This document shows positions 37,603 to 47,329 of a DNA stretch of 64,000 nucleotides, in pieces. Positions within the stretch are counted from its first letter, which is position 1. Every line of letters starts with the position of its first letter. Under the pieces are notes generated by a model that was given only the letters and a program-made list of their open reading frames with translations, did no database searches and was not told where the DNA came from. Source of the stretch: Natronospirales bacterium (lineage in GTDB: Bacteria > Pseudomonadota > Gammaproteobacteria > Natronospirales > REEB76); assembly GCA_021792635.1 (NCBI GenBank), contig JAJYUH010000002.1, positions 248,001 to 312,000 on the forward strand, written 5' to 3'. Both the position numbers and the translations under genes were made by a program.

Positions 37603-38820
37603 GTGAGTGCCATGACCTCCGAGAATCAGCGCGTGCTGTCCGGCATACGTCCCACCGGGCGTATGCACCTCGGCCATCTGCACGGCGTGCTCAAGAACTG
37701 GCTGCGCCTGCAACATGAGTATGACTGTTTCTTCTTTGCGGCCGACTGGCACGCGCTGACCACCCACTACGAACAGTCGCGGGATATCGAGGCCAGCATG
37801 TGGGACATGCTGGTGGATTGGCTGGCGGTGGGCGTGGATCCCGGCAAGGCGAAGCTGTTCATTCAGTCGCATATTCCGGAGCACGCGGAACTGCATCTGC
37901 TGCTGTCCATGGTGACGCCGCTGGGATGGCTGGAACGGGTACCCACTTACAAGGAACAGCAGGAACAGATCAAGGACCGCGATCTGTCCACTTACGGGTT
38001 CCTGGGTTATCCGGTGCTGATGAGCTCGGATATTCTGGTATACCGCGCCGGTTGGGTGCCGGTAGGCGAGGATCAGGTACCGCACGTGGAACTCACGCGT
38101 GAAATCGCGCGCCGCTTCAATCATGTATTCGGCCGCGAGCCGGATTTTGAAAGCCGGGCGGAGAGCGCCATCAAGAAACTGGGCAAGAAGAACGGCAAGC
38201 TGTATCAGGAGCTGCGCAAACGTTATCAGGAGCAGGGTGATGAACAGGCGCTGCAGACCGCGCAGGCGTTGCTGGCCGACAACCATAACCTGACTCTGGG
38301 CGATCGCGACCGGTTGACGGGGTATCTGGAAGGCGGTGGCCGGACGATTCTGCTGGAACCCCAGCCGCTGCTGACAGCAGCAGCGCGCACGCCGGGACTG
38401 GACGGCCGCAAGATGTCGAAATCCTACGGCAATACCATCGGCCTGCGGGAAGACCCCGGGGAGGTGGAGGAAAAGCTGCGCACCATGCCCACGGACCCGG
38501 CGCGCGTGCGCCGCAGTGATCCCGGCAATCCGGAAAAATGCCCGGTGTGGGATTTTCACAAGATCTATTCCGACCAGAGCACCCGTGACTGGGCATGGAA
38601 AGGCTGCACCACAGCCGGTATCGGCTGTCTCGAATGCAAGCAACCGGTGATTGAGGCGGTGCTCAGGGAACTCAAGCCCATACGCGAGCGCGCCCTGGAA
38701 ATCGAGGCCAATCCGGAGATGGTACGCAGCGTGATCAACCAGGGCTGCGAAGCGGCCCGCGAAGTGGCCCGCGACACCATGGATGGCGTACGCCAGGCCA
38801 TGGGCCTGAATTACCGGTGA
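37603..38820 (+). CDS. trpS: Tryptophanyl-tRNA synthetase
   Basis: A class I synthetase, 405 residues from GTG 37603 or 402 from ATG 37612. GTG is chosen since GGAG (37591-37594) stands eight bases before it. Motifs: RVLSGIRPTGRMHLGHLHG (HIGH type), AADWHALTTHYE, MSSDILVYRAGWVPVGEDQVPHVELTREIARRFN and KMSKS in GRKMSKSYGN. It is the longer bacterial form with an insertion (about 185-260) between the Rossmann halves. The scpA GTG overlaps its TGA. Confidence 0.95.
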   Translation: MSAMTSENQRVLSGIRPTGRMHLGHLHGVLKNWLRLQHEYDCFFFAADWHALTTHYEQSRDIEASMWDMLVDWLAVGVDPGKAKLFIQSHIPEHAELHLLLSMVTPLGWLERVPTYKEQQEQIKDRDLSTYGFLGYPVLMSSDILVYRAGWVPVGEDQVPHVELTREIARRFNHVFGREPDFESRAESAIKKLGKKNGKLYQELRKRYQEQGDEQALQTAQALLADNHNLTLGDRDRLTGYLEGGGRTILLEPQPLLTAAARTPGLDGRKMSKSYGNTIGLREDPGEVEEKLRTMPTDPARVRRSDPGNPEKCPVWDFHKIYSDQSTRDWAWKGCTTAGIGCLECKQPVIEAVLRELKPIRERALEIEANPEMVRSVINQGCEAAREVARDTMDGVRQAMGLNYR

Positions 38821-39731
38821 CCGGCGGCATGCAGCAGCAACCAGGCGGGAATCCAGCGGCAGCGGCGGGCACGCCGGCGGCGACCGCGCCGCCGGCGGAG
38901 CATCCGCAGCAGGCGGAGATGCCGTTTGCCATTGTGCAGGGTGAGCCGGTTACCAGCCTGCCGCGGGATCTTTACATTCCCCCGGATGCGCTGGAAGTGT
39001 TTCTCGAGGCCTTCGAGGGGCCGCTGGACCTGCTGCTGTACCTCATCCGCCGCCAGAACCTTAACGTTCTCGACATTCCCATTGCGGAAATCACCCGCCA
39101 GTACATGGCGTACATCGAACTCATGCAGGAGATGCGGCTGGAACTGGCCGCAGAATACCTGGTCATGGCGGCCATGCTGGCCGAGATCAAGTCACGCATG
39201 CTGTTGCCGCGGCTTCCCCCGGAGGATAGTGAAGAAGAGGATCCGCGTGCCGAACTGATACGCCGTCTGCAGGAGTACGAACGCTACAAGAGCGCGGCGG
39301 AGGATGTCGATGCACTGCCACGGGTCGGCCGGGATGTGTTCACTGCCGCTGCGGAGATGGGTGAGCGCAAGGTGATACGGCTGGTGCCGGAAGTGACCAT
39401 GAGGGAACTGCTGATCGCCTTCAAGGACGTACTGCATCGCGCGGAAATGTTTTCCCATCATCATGTGCAGATGGAACAGTTGTCGGTGCGGCAGCGCATG
39501 GCGGATGTGCTGGCCAGCCTGCAGGAACGCGAGTTCCGCGAGTTCAGCAGCCTGTTCACGCCGGAAGAGGGCCGGCGTGGCGTGGTGGTGACATTTCTGG
39601 CGCTGCTGGAACTGCTCAAGCAGACACTGATTGAACTGGTGCAGGCGGAGCCATTCGGCCCCGTACATGTGAAGGCCGCCGGTGCCACCGATGTGGATCT
39701 GTCATTGGTCAGGATTGAAGGAGAGGATTGA
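38817..39731 (+). CDS. scpA: Segregation and condensation protein ScpA
   Basis: The kleisin subunit that bridges SMC heads. A 304-residue product from GTG 38817 with a low-complexity Ala/Pro/Gln N-terminal ~45 residues, then the conserved FEGPLDLLLYLIRRQNLNVLDIPIAEITRQYMAYI helix pair, EYLVMAAMLAEIKSRMLLP, and a C-terminal winged-helix (VTFLALLELLKQTLIELVQAEPFGPVHV). The start of the conserved part is clear; the low-complexity extension could be shorter with a later start. The TGA overlaps the scpB ATG. Confidence 0.93.
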   Translation: MTGGMQQQPGGNPAAAAGTPAATAPPAEHPQQAEMPFAIVQGEPVTSLPRDLYIPPDALEVFLEAFEGPLDLLLYLIRRQNLNVLDIPIAEITRQYMAYIELMQEMRLELAAEYLVMAAMLAEIKSRMLLPRLPPEDSEEEDPRAELIRRLQEYERYKSAAEDVDALPRVGRDVFTAAAEMGERKVIRLVPEVTMRELLIAFKDVLHRAEMFSHHHVQMEQLSVRQRMADVLASLQEREFREFSSLFTPEEGRRGVVVTFLALLELLKQTLIELVQAEPFGPVHVKAAGATDVDLSLVRIEGED

Positions 39732-40447
39732 TGGCGGTGAAGACGATGCAGCTCAGGAACATCATCGAGGCCGCATTACTGGCGGCCGGGCGTCCCCTGA
39801 GCATTGATGAACTTATGGCACTGTTCAGCGACGCGGAACGGCCGGAACGCGCCCGGGTGCGGGAGGCATTGGATGCACTGCAAAAGGAATTTTCGGAGCG
39901 GGGCATCGGACTCAAGGAAGTGGCCAGCGGCTTCCGTATCCAGGTGAAGCAGGAACTGGCACCGTGGATTGCCCGCCTGTGGGAGGAACGGCCGGCACGC
40001 TATTCGCGCGCGTTGCTGGAAACACTCGCACTGATTGCTTATCGGCAGCCCATCACCCGCGGCGAGATCGAGGATGTGCGCGGCGTCACCGTGAATCCGC
40101 ATATCATGCGGACGCTGCAGGAACGCGGCTGGATCCGCATGCTGGGTCATCGGGATGTACCGGGGCATCCCGAGATGTTCGGTACCACCAGGGAATTTCT
40201 CGATTACTTCAGTCTCCAGAGCCTGGACGAGCTGCCGACGCTGGCGGCGCTCAAGGACATTGACAGTCTCAATGTGGAACTGGACTTTGAAGATGAGGGC
40301 GTGCCGCGGCCGGTGGTGGCCGATGACGGCGGCGATTCCGCCACGGCGGAGGCACTTGGTGCTGATGCGGATGACGGCATCCTGCGGGCGGCAACCGATG
40401 CGCATGCTCCCGTGTCGGAACCCGCCCCCGACCCGGCGGAGCGGTGA
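39731..40447 (+). CDS. scpB: Segregation and condensation protein ScpB
   Basis: A 238-residue protein with two winged-helix domains: LRNIIEAALLAAGRPLSIDELMALF, RYSRALLETLALIAYRQPITRGEIEDVRGV, LQERGWIRMLGHRDVPGHPEMFGTT and FLDYFSLQSLDELP. A long acidic tail (last ~55 residues) follows. It binds ScpA and SMC. ATG 39731 overlaps the scpA stop (TGATG). Its own stop TGA 40445-40447 is in the same frame as the following rluB. Confidence 0.95.
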   Translation: MAVKTMQLRNIIEAALLAAGRPLSIDELMALFSDAERPERARVREALDALQKEFSERGIGLKEVASGFRIQVKQELAPWIARLWEERPARYSRALLETLALIAYRQPITRGEIEDVRGVTVNPHIMRTLQERGWIRMLGHRDVPGHPEMFGTTREFLDYFSLQSLDELPTLAALKDIDSLNVELDFEDEGVPRPVVADDGGDSATAEALGADADDGILRAATDAHAPVSEPAPDPAER

Positions 40448-40453
40448 GCCACT

Positions 40454-41302
40454 ATTAAACCGCAATACGCCAGGGTACACGCCGGTGCGCCGGAGCGCAT
40501 CCAGAAATTCCTGGCGGCGGCCGGCCTGGGCTCACGGCGCGGGATTGAAGGCTGGATCCGCGCCGGGCGGCTGACGGTCAACGGCCGCCCCGCGCAGCTC
40601 GGTGACAGGATTACCAACGCGGACCGCATCACGTTGGATGGCCGTCTGCTCAAGATGCTGGTGCATGCCACGCCGGATGAACGGCGTGTCCTCCTCTATC
40701 ACAAGCCGGAAGGCGAACTCACCACCCGCAGGGATCCGGAAGGCCGACCCACGGTATTCGAGGCGCTGCCGCGTCTGCGCCGCAGCCGCTGGGTAGCGGT
40801 GGGCCGTCTCGATACCAATACCTCGGGCCTGCTGCTGTTCACCACCGACGGTGAACTGGCCCACCGCCTCATGCACCCCGCACAGGAGATCGAGCGCGAA
40901 TACGCGGTGCGGGTGCTGGGAAAAATAACCGATGAACAACTGGCTGCGCTTGTCGCGGGCGTGCGCCTGGAAGACGGCATGGCTAAATTCGACGCCATCC
41001 ATGCGGCGGGCGGCGAGGGCGCCAATCACTGGTATCACGTCACTCTCAGGGAAGGCCGCAATCGTGAAGTGCGCCGCCTGTGGGAAGCCGTGGGCGTAAC
41101 CGTGAGTCGCTTGATCCGCATCCGCTACGGCGCCGTCAGCCTGCCGCGCCAATTACCGCGCGGCGGCTGGCGCGATGCCACGGAGGGAGAACTGGCGGCG
41201 CTGCTTGCAGCCGCCGGCTTGCCTGTCGAAACGAAAGCCACTGTCCCCGCGCACACTGCCCGACGACCGCGCGTCCGGGGAAAAGTACGCAGAGCGGAAT
41301 AG
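40454..41302 (+). CDS. rluB: 23S rRNA pseudouridine synthase RluB, probable ATT start
   Basis: RluB makes pseudouridine 2605 in 23S rRNA. The S4 RNA-binding domain ([23 protein letters not shown]) begins at 40490, yet between the in-frame scpB stop (40445-40447) and that domain no ATG, GTG or TTG occurs. ATT at 40454 (then [11 protein letters not shown]), five bases after GGTGAG, is the best start and gives 282 residues. The catalytic region is complete: [27 protein letters not shown] with the conserved Asp, and [16 protein letters not shown] start at ATG 40634 would delete S4. Readthrough of the scpB TGA is the alternative. Confidence 0.85.
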   Translation: MKPQYARVHAGAPERIQKFLAAAGLGSRRGIEGWIRAGRLTVNGRPAQLGDRITNADRITLDGRLLKMLVHATPDERRVLLYHKPEGELTTRRDPEGRPTVFEALPRLRRSRWVAVGRLDTNTSGLLLFTTDGELAHRLMHPAQEIEREYAVRVLGKITDEQLAALVAGVRLEDGMAKFDAIHAAGGEGANHWYHVTLREGRNREVRRLWEAVGVTVSRLIRIRYGAVSLPRQLPRGGWRDATEGELAALLAAAGLPVETKATVPAHTARRPRVRGKVRRAE

Positions 41303-41426
41303 CGCAGCGTATTCCGCCGTCTAAAGCGAGGCGCAGCCTCGTATGCACTTTGCAGGATTCCGCTGTTACCCGCCCAGTCGAATCCATTTTGATATATTTT
41401 CTGTGCGCGGCACGCAGCACACCCCC

Positions 41427-42179
41427 TTACTGCGCATCAAACTGCTGTCCGGTTATACCCTTGCTGTCAGGCCCCAATAGATAGAGATAAGCCGGCAGAA
41501 TGTCTTCCGGGGTTTTCAATGTACTGAGGTCTTCGGCAGGAAATGCCTGACGGCGCATGGCGGTGCGCACCGCTCCGGGATTGAGGGAGTTCACCCGCAG
41601 GGTGCCGCGGAATTCGACTTCGTCCGCCAGCGTCAGCGACAGGGCTTCGATGCCGTACTTGGAGACGGCGTAGGCACCCCAATAGGCACGGGCCTTGCGG
41701 CCCACACCGCTGGCGGTGAACACCACCGAGGCATCTAACGATTTGTACAGCAGCTCCAGACAGGCCCGGGTGAGCAGGAAGGGCGCGGTGAGATTTACCT
41801 GCAACACCTGCTGCCAGATATGAATCTCGTGATGTTCGATGGGCGCGCGCTCACCCAGGATGCCGGCGTTGTGCAACAGGCCGTCCAACCGGCCGTATTC
41901 CTTGTCCAGCGCGCCCACCATCTGCTCATAGTCCGTATATTTGGCGCCCATCAGGTCCATGGGATAGATGCCCGGCAGGGGGCCGCCGGCTGCCAGGATT
42001 TCGTCGTACACGTTTTCCAGCTTGTTGACGGTCTTGCCCAGCAGGATCACCGTGGCGCCGTGGGCGCCGAGACTTTTGGCGACCGCGCGGCCGATGCCGG
42101 CGCCGGCGCCGGTGACCAGAATGACGCGATCCTTGAGCAAATTCTTCGCTGGCGTGTAATCACCTGGACAACGGGTCAT
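41427..42179 (-). CDS. YciK-family short-chain dehydrogenase
   Basis: A 250-residue SDR oxidoreductase with cofactor motif TGAGAGIGRAV, LHNAGILGERAPIE, and the catalytic YAVSK (WGAYAVSKYGIEAL). It resembles YciK (ATSLKDRVILVTGAGAGIG-type start LLKDRVILVTGAGAGIG). Substrate unknown. It is the last gene of a minus-strand run behind the squalene-synthase-family gene. Confidence 0.88.
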   Translation of the reverse strand: MTRCPGDYTPAKNLLKDRVILVTGAGAGIGRAVAKSLGAHGATVILLGKTVNKLENVYDEILAAGGPLPGIYPMDLMGAKYTDYEQMVGALDKEYGRLDGLLHNAGILGERAPIEHHEIHIWQQVLQVNLTAPFLLTRACLELLYKSLDASVVFTASGVGRKARAYWGAYAVSKYGIEALSLTLADEVEFRGTLRVNSLNPGAVRTAMRRQAFPAEDLSTLKTPEDILPAYLYLLGPDSKGITGQQFDAQ

Positions 42180-42205
42180 GATGTGCTGGAATCCCCGGAG
42201 AGTGG

Positions 42206-43051
42206 TTAACGGGCTGCGGCGCGGGCACTGCGCCAGGCCGTGATGAGGGCCGCGAGCGGCCGCAATTCTACCGGCGCACCGCCGGGTTTGTAATCAGGAC
42301 GGGTAATTTTTTTCAGGCGCGCCTCCGCCAGGCCGTTCAGTATCCAGCCGCTGCAGAGCATGTCGCATTCCGCCGTTATGTCAGCCTTGGCCGTATCCCG
42401 CAGCGTGCGCGCACGCTGCGCATAATCGGCCAACAGCTTCTTGAGTCCGGTATCGGTGTGGGCATCACCGACGATATGCCGGTCCACCCCGTGTTTGCGC
42501 AAGTCATCGGCGGCGAAATACACCCGGCCGTGTTCGGCGTAAACCGCACCCTGCGTGACGATATCCGCCAACTGCCAGGCGGCGCCCAAGCGGCGCGCCG
42601 CAGCCAGAGTGGTTTGTTGTTGTGCGCCCCGGAGCAGCGCCGCGAGTTCCACCAGGGTGCCGCCGCGGCACTGGCAGTAGTGTTCCACGTCCGCGAAATG
42701 CGGAAACGGCGGCGCGGCGATATCCGCGCGCACGCTCTCGATGATGCCCAGAAATGGCTGGACCGGCAGCCCCCGTTTTTTGCTGGCCGCCAACAGGTTC
42801 AGGGATAGGGGATGGCGCGGCTTGTGCTCCCCGAGCAGGCCGATTTCTTCCCGCCACCAGGCGAGTTTGGCCTGGGCTACGCCTGCATCGCTGCATTCAC
42901 GCAGGATTTCGCGGATTTCCACATAGATGGCGAACAACGCCGTAAGCGCCTCACGCTGCCCGCGCGGCGTGAACAGCACGGCAAAACGCAGGTCTGCGGG
43001 CGCGGCGGCAAGCTTGCGCCGCGCCTGCTCGGCGTCATGTTCCGGAGTCAT
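42206..43051 (-). CDS. Squalene/phytoene synthase-family protein, likely non-catalytic
   Basis: A 281-residue all-helical protein of the squalene/phytoene synthase superfamily: LRFAVLFTPRGQREALTALFAIYVEIREI, WWREEIGLL, LAAARRLGAAWQLADIV and YFAADDLRKHGV. The first aspartate-rich motif (DxxxD) reads YVEIREI and the second (normally NIxRDVxED) reads DIVTQGAVYAE, so the metal-binding aspartates of true synthases are mostly absent. It resembles the NDUFAF6-like branch, which has a role in complex I assembly in eukaryotes. Its start overlaps the 3' end of rmuC by 17 bases. Confidence 0.75.
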   Translation of the reverse strand: MTPEHDAEQARRKLAAAPADLRFAVLFTPRGQREALTALFAIYVEIREILRECSDAGVAQAKLAWWREEIGLLGEHKPRHPLSLNLLAASKKRGLPVQPFLGIIESVRADIAAPPFPHFADVEHYCQCRGGTLVELAALLRGAQQQTTLAAARRLGAAWQLADIVTQGAVYAEHGRVYFAADDLRKHGVDRHIVGDAHTDTGLKKLLADYAQRARTLRDTAKADITAECDMLCSGWILNGLAEARLKKITRPDYKPGGAPVELRPLAALITAWRSARAAAR

Positions 43052-44518
43052 CCGGGCTGTCGTCGCCGGCGCTGCGCGGCGTCACGTCCAGCTGCTCCAG
43101 TTCCGGTAACGGCTTTTTTTCCCGTATGCCCATCTCCGGGAAGCGCCGCGCGCTGGGCAACACCTGATGTTCCCAGGAACCCAATGCCTTGTTGTAGTGT
43201 TCCACGCTTTGCCCGAGGGCGCGACCGATACGGCCCAGGTGTTCATTGAAGGTGGCGATACGTTTGAAGAGTTCCTCGCCCAGTTCGCGGATCTGTTCCG
43301 CATTTTCCGCCACCGCCTGTTGACGCCAGCCGAATGCCACCGCGCGCAACAGAGCGATCAGGCTGGTGGGCGTGGCGAGTACCACCTTGTTAGTAAAGGC
43401 GTCTTCCATGAGTTTGGGATCTTCGTCCAGAGCCGCGCTCAGAAACTGTTCTCCGGGTACGAACATCACCACGAAATCCGGGGAATCCCGGTACTGAGTC
43501 CAGTAAGCCTTGCTGGCCAGTTCACGCATGCGCTCGCGTACCTTGCGCGCATGTTGCTGCAGGAACTGGCGGCGTTCCTCCTCGGTCCTGGCGCCGACCG
43601 CGCTCAAGTAGGCATCGAGCGGCGTCTTGGCGTCCACCACCAGTTCGCGCTTGTCCGGCATGCGCACGACCATGTCCGGGCGCAGCCGGCCGCTATCCGT
43701 ATCCCGGCTGTCCTGCTCGGTGAAATCGCAGTATCTCACCATGCCGGCCAGTTCGGCGAGGCGCCGCAACGTCATCTCACCCCATTGGCCGCGCACTTCC
43801 GGCCGACGCAACGCCTGCACCAGGTTGCGCGTTTCCGCCTGCAACTGGGCCTGGGTCTCATGCATGTCGGTGAGATAGCGGGTGATATTGCCGTAGGCTT
43901 CCTTGCGTTCCTTTTCCACGATAGCGTCGCATCGCTCGTGATGGCCGGTACGGTCCCGGCGTCCCGGCCACTCGCTCCAGCGACGGCCCATTCCTTTGCT
44001 GCGGCACGCCCGGCGTTCGGAAACCGTTACTTCGCACGGTTTCCTCCACCCTGGCTTTACGCCCCGGCGCGGCCTTCGCACCACGCGGACGCTGTGCTAC
44101 GGCCGCTGGGGCTACCGCAGGCTCTTCGCCTCGGCGCTTCGCGCCTTCCCTGGCTCATCGTCTGATGGATTTGTTCCTCGGTTTTCTTCAAGGTTTCGCC
44201 GATGGGTTTCACCAGGTCCGCGAAGGCCTTTTCCTTTTTTTCCAGTTCGCCTTGGGCCGCCACCTGGAATTTACCCAGGTTCTGGGTCGCGAGCTCCAGA
44301 AAGGACTGGTTATTGTTCCTCAGCACATCGCCCGCCAGGGCCTTGAAGGTCTTTTCCAGTTCCTCACGGGTAGTGTTCACGGCCTCGGCTTTGGCCCTGA
44401 GCGTGGCCAGCTCGATTCCCAGTTCACTGATATGTCGGCGCTCACGCATCACGGCGACTGCGTAGCCGGCAATGAGTCCGATCACCAGGGCGACAACTGT
44501 GAATACGATGGTCATCAT
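43035..44518 (-). pseudogene. rmuC: rmuC split by the 244-bp element
   Basis: RmuC is a coiled-coil, membrane-anchored protein with a nuclease-like core that limits DNA inversions. The N-terminal part (ATG 44518, anchor TIVFTVVALVIGLIAGYAVAVM, then coiled coil ending KTEEQIHQT) runs to 44162. The core (VEKERKEAYGNITRYL..., with WGEMTLRRLAELAG, RPDMVVRMPDKRELVVDAKTPLDAY and VVMFVPGEQFL) resumes at 43917. Between them lies the 244-bp element. Junctions suggest the element entered between codons for HQT and VEK without adding flanking duplications. The interruption adds frameshifting sequence and stops. ATGA overlap with gph upstream. Confidence 0.9.
43918..44161 (-). mobile_element. 244-bp structured element, copy 2 (inside rmuC)
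   Basis: Base-for-base identical to 19220-19463. Outer bases AC and CGT could belong to the target (both sites then read AC|CGT), leaving an element of about 239 bases with no target duplication. Hairpins as for copy 1. No transposase nearby, so it would be mobilised in trans. Confidence 0.85.
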
Positions 44519-45201
44519 CCAGTCTCTCGCACGGCGGCGGTTGCATGGGCATGATGGTCCAGCCACGCCAGCAGGTCGGTGGGCTTTTCCAGCAGACCGT
44601 CCGCCTGCCAGTCAGCCGGCCGTTCGCCGGCATCAATATAACCATACAGGGCCACAAGCGTCTGCATGCCGGCGGCGCGACCTGCTTCCACATCACGCTG
44701 CGCGTCACCCACATAGATACTGTCGGCCGGGCTGCAGCCGGTAAGTTTGCAGGCGTGCAGCAACTGGTCCGGATGCGGTTTGCGGCGTGGCGTAGTGTCA
44801 CCGCTGACCACGCAGACAGCGCGTTGGGCGAGATGGAATATCCTGAGCAGCGGTTCCGTCAATGCCCCCGGCTTGTTGGTGACAACGCCCCAGCGCAGGG
44901 TGCGCCGCTCCAGTTCCTGCAGCACCGTTTCGATTCCCGGGAAAAAGCGCGTTTCACAACTGAGACAACCGCCATAAATGGCAAGCAGACGTGCGCGCAT
45001 GCCGGCATAGCGTGAATCATTCTGCTCGATGCCGAAACCCAGTTTCAGCAATGCCGGCGAGCCATGGGAGACCACCGGCCGGATCACTTCCTGCGGCAAT
45101 GGCGGCAGGTTGTGTTCGGCGCGCTGGGTGTTGAGCGCCGTGCCCAGGTCAGGCGCCGTATCCAGCAGTGTGCCGTCGAGATCAAAAAGCACCAATTGCA
45201 T
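44515..45201 (-). CDS. gph: Phosphoglycolate phosphatase (HAD family)
   Basis: A 228-residue HAD hydrolase that removes 2-phosphoglycolate, a product of DNA 3'-end repair. Motif I FDLDGTLLDTAPDL, cap domain, motif II VVTNKP, motif III Lys in RRKPHPDQLL and motif IV YVGDAQRDVEAGRAAGM. ATG 45201 is used; an in-frame TTG precedes it. It sits between ubiG and rmuC, the usual ubiG-gph order. Confidence 0.92.
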   Translation of the reverse strand: MQLVLFDLDGTLLDTAPDLGTALNTQRAEHNLPPLPQEVIRPVVSHGSPALLKLGFGIEQNDSRYAGMRARLLAIYGGCLSCETRFFPGIETVLQELERRTLRWGVVTNKPGALTEPLLRIFHLAQRAVCVVSGDTTPRRKPHPDQLLHACKLTGCSPADSIYVGDAQRDVEAGRAAGMQTLVALYGYIDAGERPADWQADGLLEKPTDLLAWLDHHAHATAAVRETG

Positions 45202-45207
45202 CAATGC

Positions 45208-45918
45208 TCAATCCTGCCGCGTGAAGTGCATGAAATAGTTCACGTCCACATCACCGCCCAAACGGTAGCGACGTGTCAGTGGCTGATAATGCAGTCCGGT
45301 GCTGTTCCGCAGCACGAGACCCCCATCTCGCGCCCAGCGGTCGAGTTCGGACGGGCGGATGAACCTGACATATTCGTGGGTGCCTCGGGGGATGAGTCGC
45401 AGTACATATTCACCGGCGACAATGGCCAACAGGAAGGATTTCAAATTGCGGTTGAGCGTGGAGAAAAATACATGGCCCCCGGGACACACAAGCGCAGCGC
45501 ACGCACGCACGACGGAATCGGGTTGCGGCACATGCTCGAGCATTTCCATGCAGGTCACCGCATGGAAGCGGGCCGGCATTTCCACCGCCAGCGCTTCTGC
45601 GGTTATCCGGCGATAGTCAACCTTGAGTCCCGATTCCTTGAGATGCAGGCGCGCCACCGCGAGCGGCGCTTCCGCCATGTCAATGCCGGTGACCTCGGCG
45701 CCACGTTGAACCATGGCTTCCGCCAGCAAGCCGCCACCACAGCCGATATCCAGGACACGCTTACCTTTGAGACCTGCGCGCTTATCAATGTAATCGAGAC
45801 GCAGGGGATTGATGGCATGCAGCGGGCGGAATTCCCCCGTGGCATCCCACCAGCGGGACGCCAGGGCCTCGAATCGGGATATTTCTCGGCTGTCGACGTT
45901 GGCATGCGAGGTGTTCAT
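45208..45918 (-). CDS. ubiG: Ubiquinone biosynthesis O-methyltransferase UbiG
   Basis: A 236-residue SAM-dependent methyltransferase that performs both O-methylations in ubiquinone synthesis. Motifs: [32 protein letters not shown]-binding [36 protein letters not shown] and [21 protein letters not shown]. The ATG overlaps the mtaD stop by four bases. Confidence 0.96.
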   Translation of the reverse strand: MNTSHANVDSREISRFEALASRWWDATGEFRPLHAINPLRLDYIDKRAGLKGKRVLDIGCGGGLLAEAMVQRGAEVTGIDMAEAPLAVARLHLKESGLKVDYRRITAEALAVEMPARFHAVTCMEMLEHVPQPDSVVRACAALVCPGGHVFFSTLNRNLKSFLLAIVAGEYVLRLIPRGTHEYVRFIRPSELDRWARDGGLVLRNSTGLHYQPLTRRYRLGGDVDVNYFMHFTRQD

Positions 45919-47252
45919 GCAGAGGTAACCTCAGCTGTACCCCGGGCCATGCGCCGCCCCCAGCGATGTGCGCGTTGCAGGGTGCTGTGCAGATCAAGAC
46001 AAGTCAGTTCCCCCTGGCGCAATAAATGCCGGCCGGCCACCCATACATCCGTCACCTGATCGCGGCCGGCCGCATACACCAGTTGTGAGAGAGGATGGTA
46101 CAGGGGCTGGCATTCGGTATCACTGAGGTCCACGGCGGTCATATCCGCCCACTTGCCCGGAACCAGCGAGCCGATGTCTTGGTCGAGGCCGAGCGCGCGT
46201 GCGCCATTGAGCGTGGCCATGCGCAAGGCCGCGGCGGCAGGCAGCGCAGCGGCATCCCCGGCTACGCCCTTGGCCAGCAGCGCGGCAGTGTGCATCTCAC
46301 CCAGCATATCCAGATCGTTATTGCTGGCGGCACCATCAGTGCCAAGCGCCACATTCACGCCGGCGGCAAGCAGTCTTGCCACCGGACAGAATCCACTGGC
46401 GAGTTTCAGATTGGATTCCGCACAATGGACCACATGTACGCCGCAACGCGCGATTTCACTGATTTCATCCTGTGCGAGCTGGGTCATGTGTACCGCCATG
46501 AGGTTCGGCGTGAGCAATCCCAGTTCCGCAAGTCGGGCCAATGGCCGTTGGCCGTGTTGCCGCAGACTTTGTTCCATTTCCTGGACGGTTTCGTGCAGGT
46601 GCGTATGTATGGGCACCTCCAGCTCATCGGCGAGCGTGCGTATTTCCTGCAGCCAGACGTCCGCCACGGTGTAAGGCGCGTGTGGGGCAAACGCAAAGCT
46701 GAGCAGCGGATCTTCTTTATACTGGTCGCGCAATGCCGTGCCCTTGGCGAGGTAATCACGCGGGCCGCTGCCCCAGGCGGAGGGAAAGTCCAGCACGATC
46801 ATGCCGATGCAGGCACGCATGCCGCAACGGCGCGCCGTATCGGCGGTGACTCCCGGGAAGAAGTACATGTCGTTGAAGCAGGTGGTGCCGCTGCGCAGCA
46901 TCCCGGCAATGGCGAGCTCGCTGCCGTCACGTACAAATTCCGCGTTCACCCAGCGGGCTTCTGCCGGCCAGATATGTTCCCGCAACCACGGCATCAACGG
47001 CAAATCATCGGCCAAACCGCGCAGCAGTGTCATGGCGGCATGGGTGTGGGCATTGATGAAACCGGGAATAAGCGCATGTTCAGGGAGTTCCACCACATCC
47101 GGGGAGTGGAATTGGGTGCGTGCCTCGTTGCCGGGCAGGATGGCGAGGATGCGCCCGCCGCGTATGGCTATCGCGTGCTGTTCATATATTACTTCCGGTT
47201 CCACCGGCAGGATCCAGCGGGCATGCACTACGAGATCGGCAAAGGTTGTCAT
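45915..47252 (-). CDS. mtaD: 5'-methylthioadenosine/S-adenosylhomocysteine deaminase
   Basis: A 445-residue amidohydrolase (TRZ/ATZ family) with metal motif [11 protein letters not shown], the second histidine cluster THLHET, the HCAES segment and [16 protein letters not shown]. It deaminates methylthioadenosine, feeding a salvage route; its divergent neighbour mtnA encodes the next type of enzyme, which supports this over other amidohydrolases. Co-transcribed with ubiG. Confidence 0.9.
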   Translation of the reverse strand: MTTFADLVVHARWILPVEPEVIYEQHAIAIRGGRILAILPGNEARTQFHSPDVVELPEHALIPGFINAHTHAAMTLLRGLADDLPLMPWLREHIWPAEARWVNAEFVRDGSELAIAGMLRSGTTCFNDMYFFPGVTADTARRCGMRACIGMIVLDFPSAWGSGPRDYLAKGTALRDQYKEDPLLSFAFAPHAPYTVADVWLQEIRTLADELEVPIHTHLHETVQEMEQSLRQHGQRPLARLAELGLLTPNLMAVHMTQLAQDEISEIARCGVHVVHCAESNLKLASGFCPVARLLAAGVNVALGTDGAASNNDLDMLGEMHTAALLAKGVAGDAAALPAAAALRMATLNGARALGLDQDIGSLVPGKWADMTAVDLSDTECQPLYHPLSQLVYAAGRDQVTDVWVAGRHLLRQGELTCLDLHSTLQRAHRWGRRMARGTAEVTSA

Positions 47253-47329
47253 TTATCTGATCGGGATCCGCTCAAGGGTGGAACAGGCAGGAGCATGCGG
47301 GAACACGGCATCGGCACCGGTGCGGGGTG

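Noticed and set aside
43858..44346. Open frames crossing the 244-bp element (both strands)
   Set aside because: They are Arg/Gly/Pro-rich, lie in several frames at once and are interrupted by structured repeats; they look non-coding.
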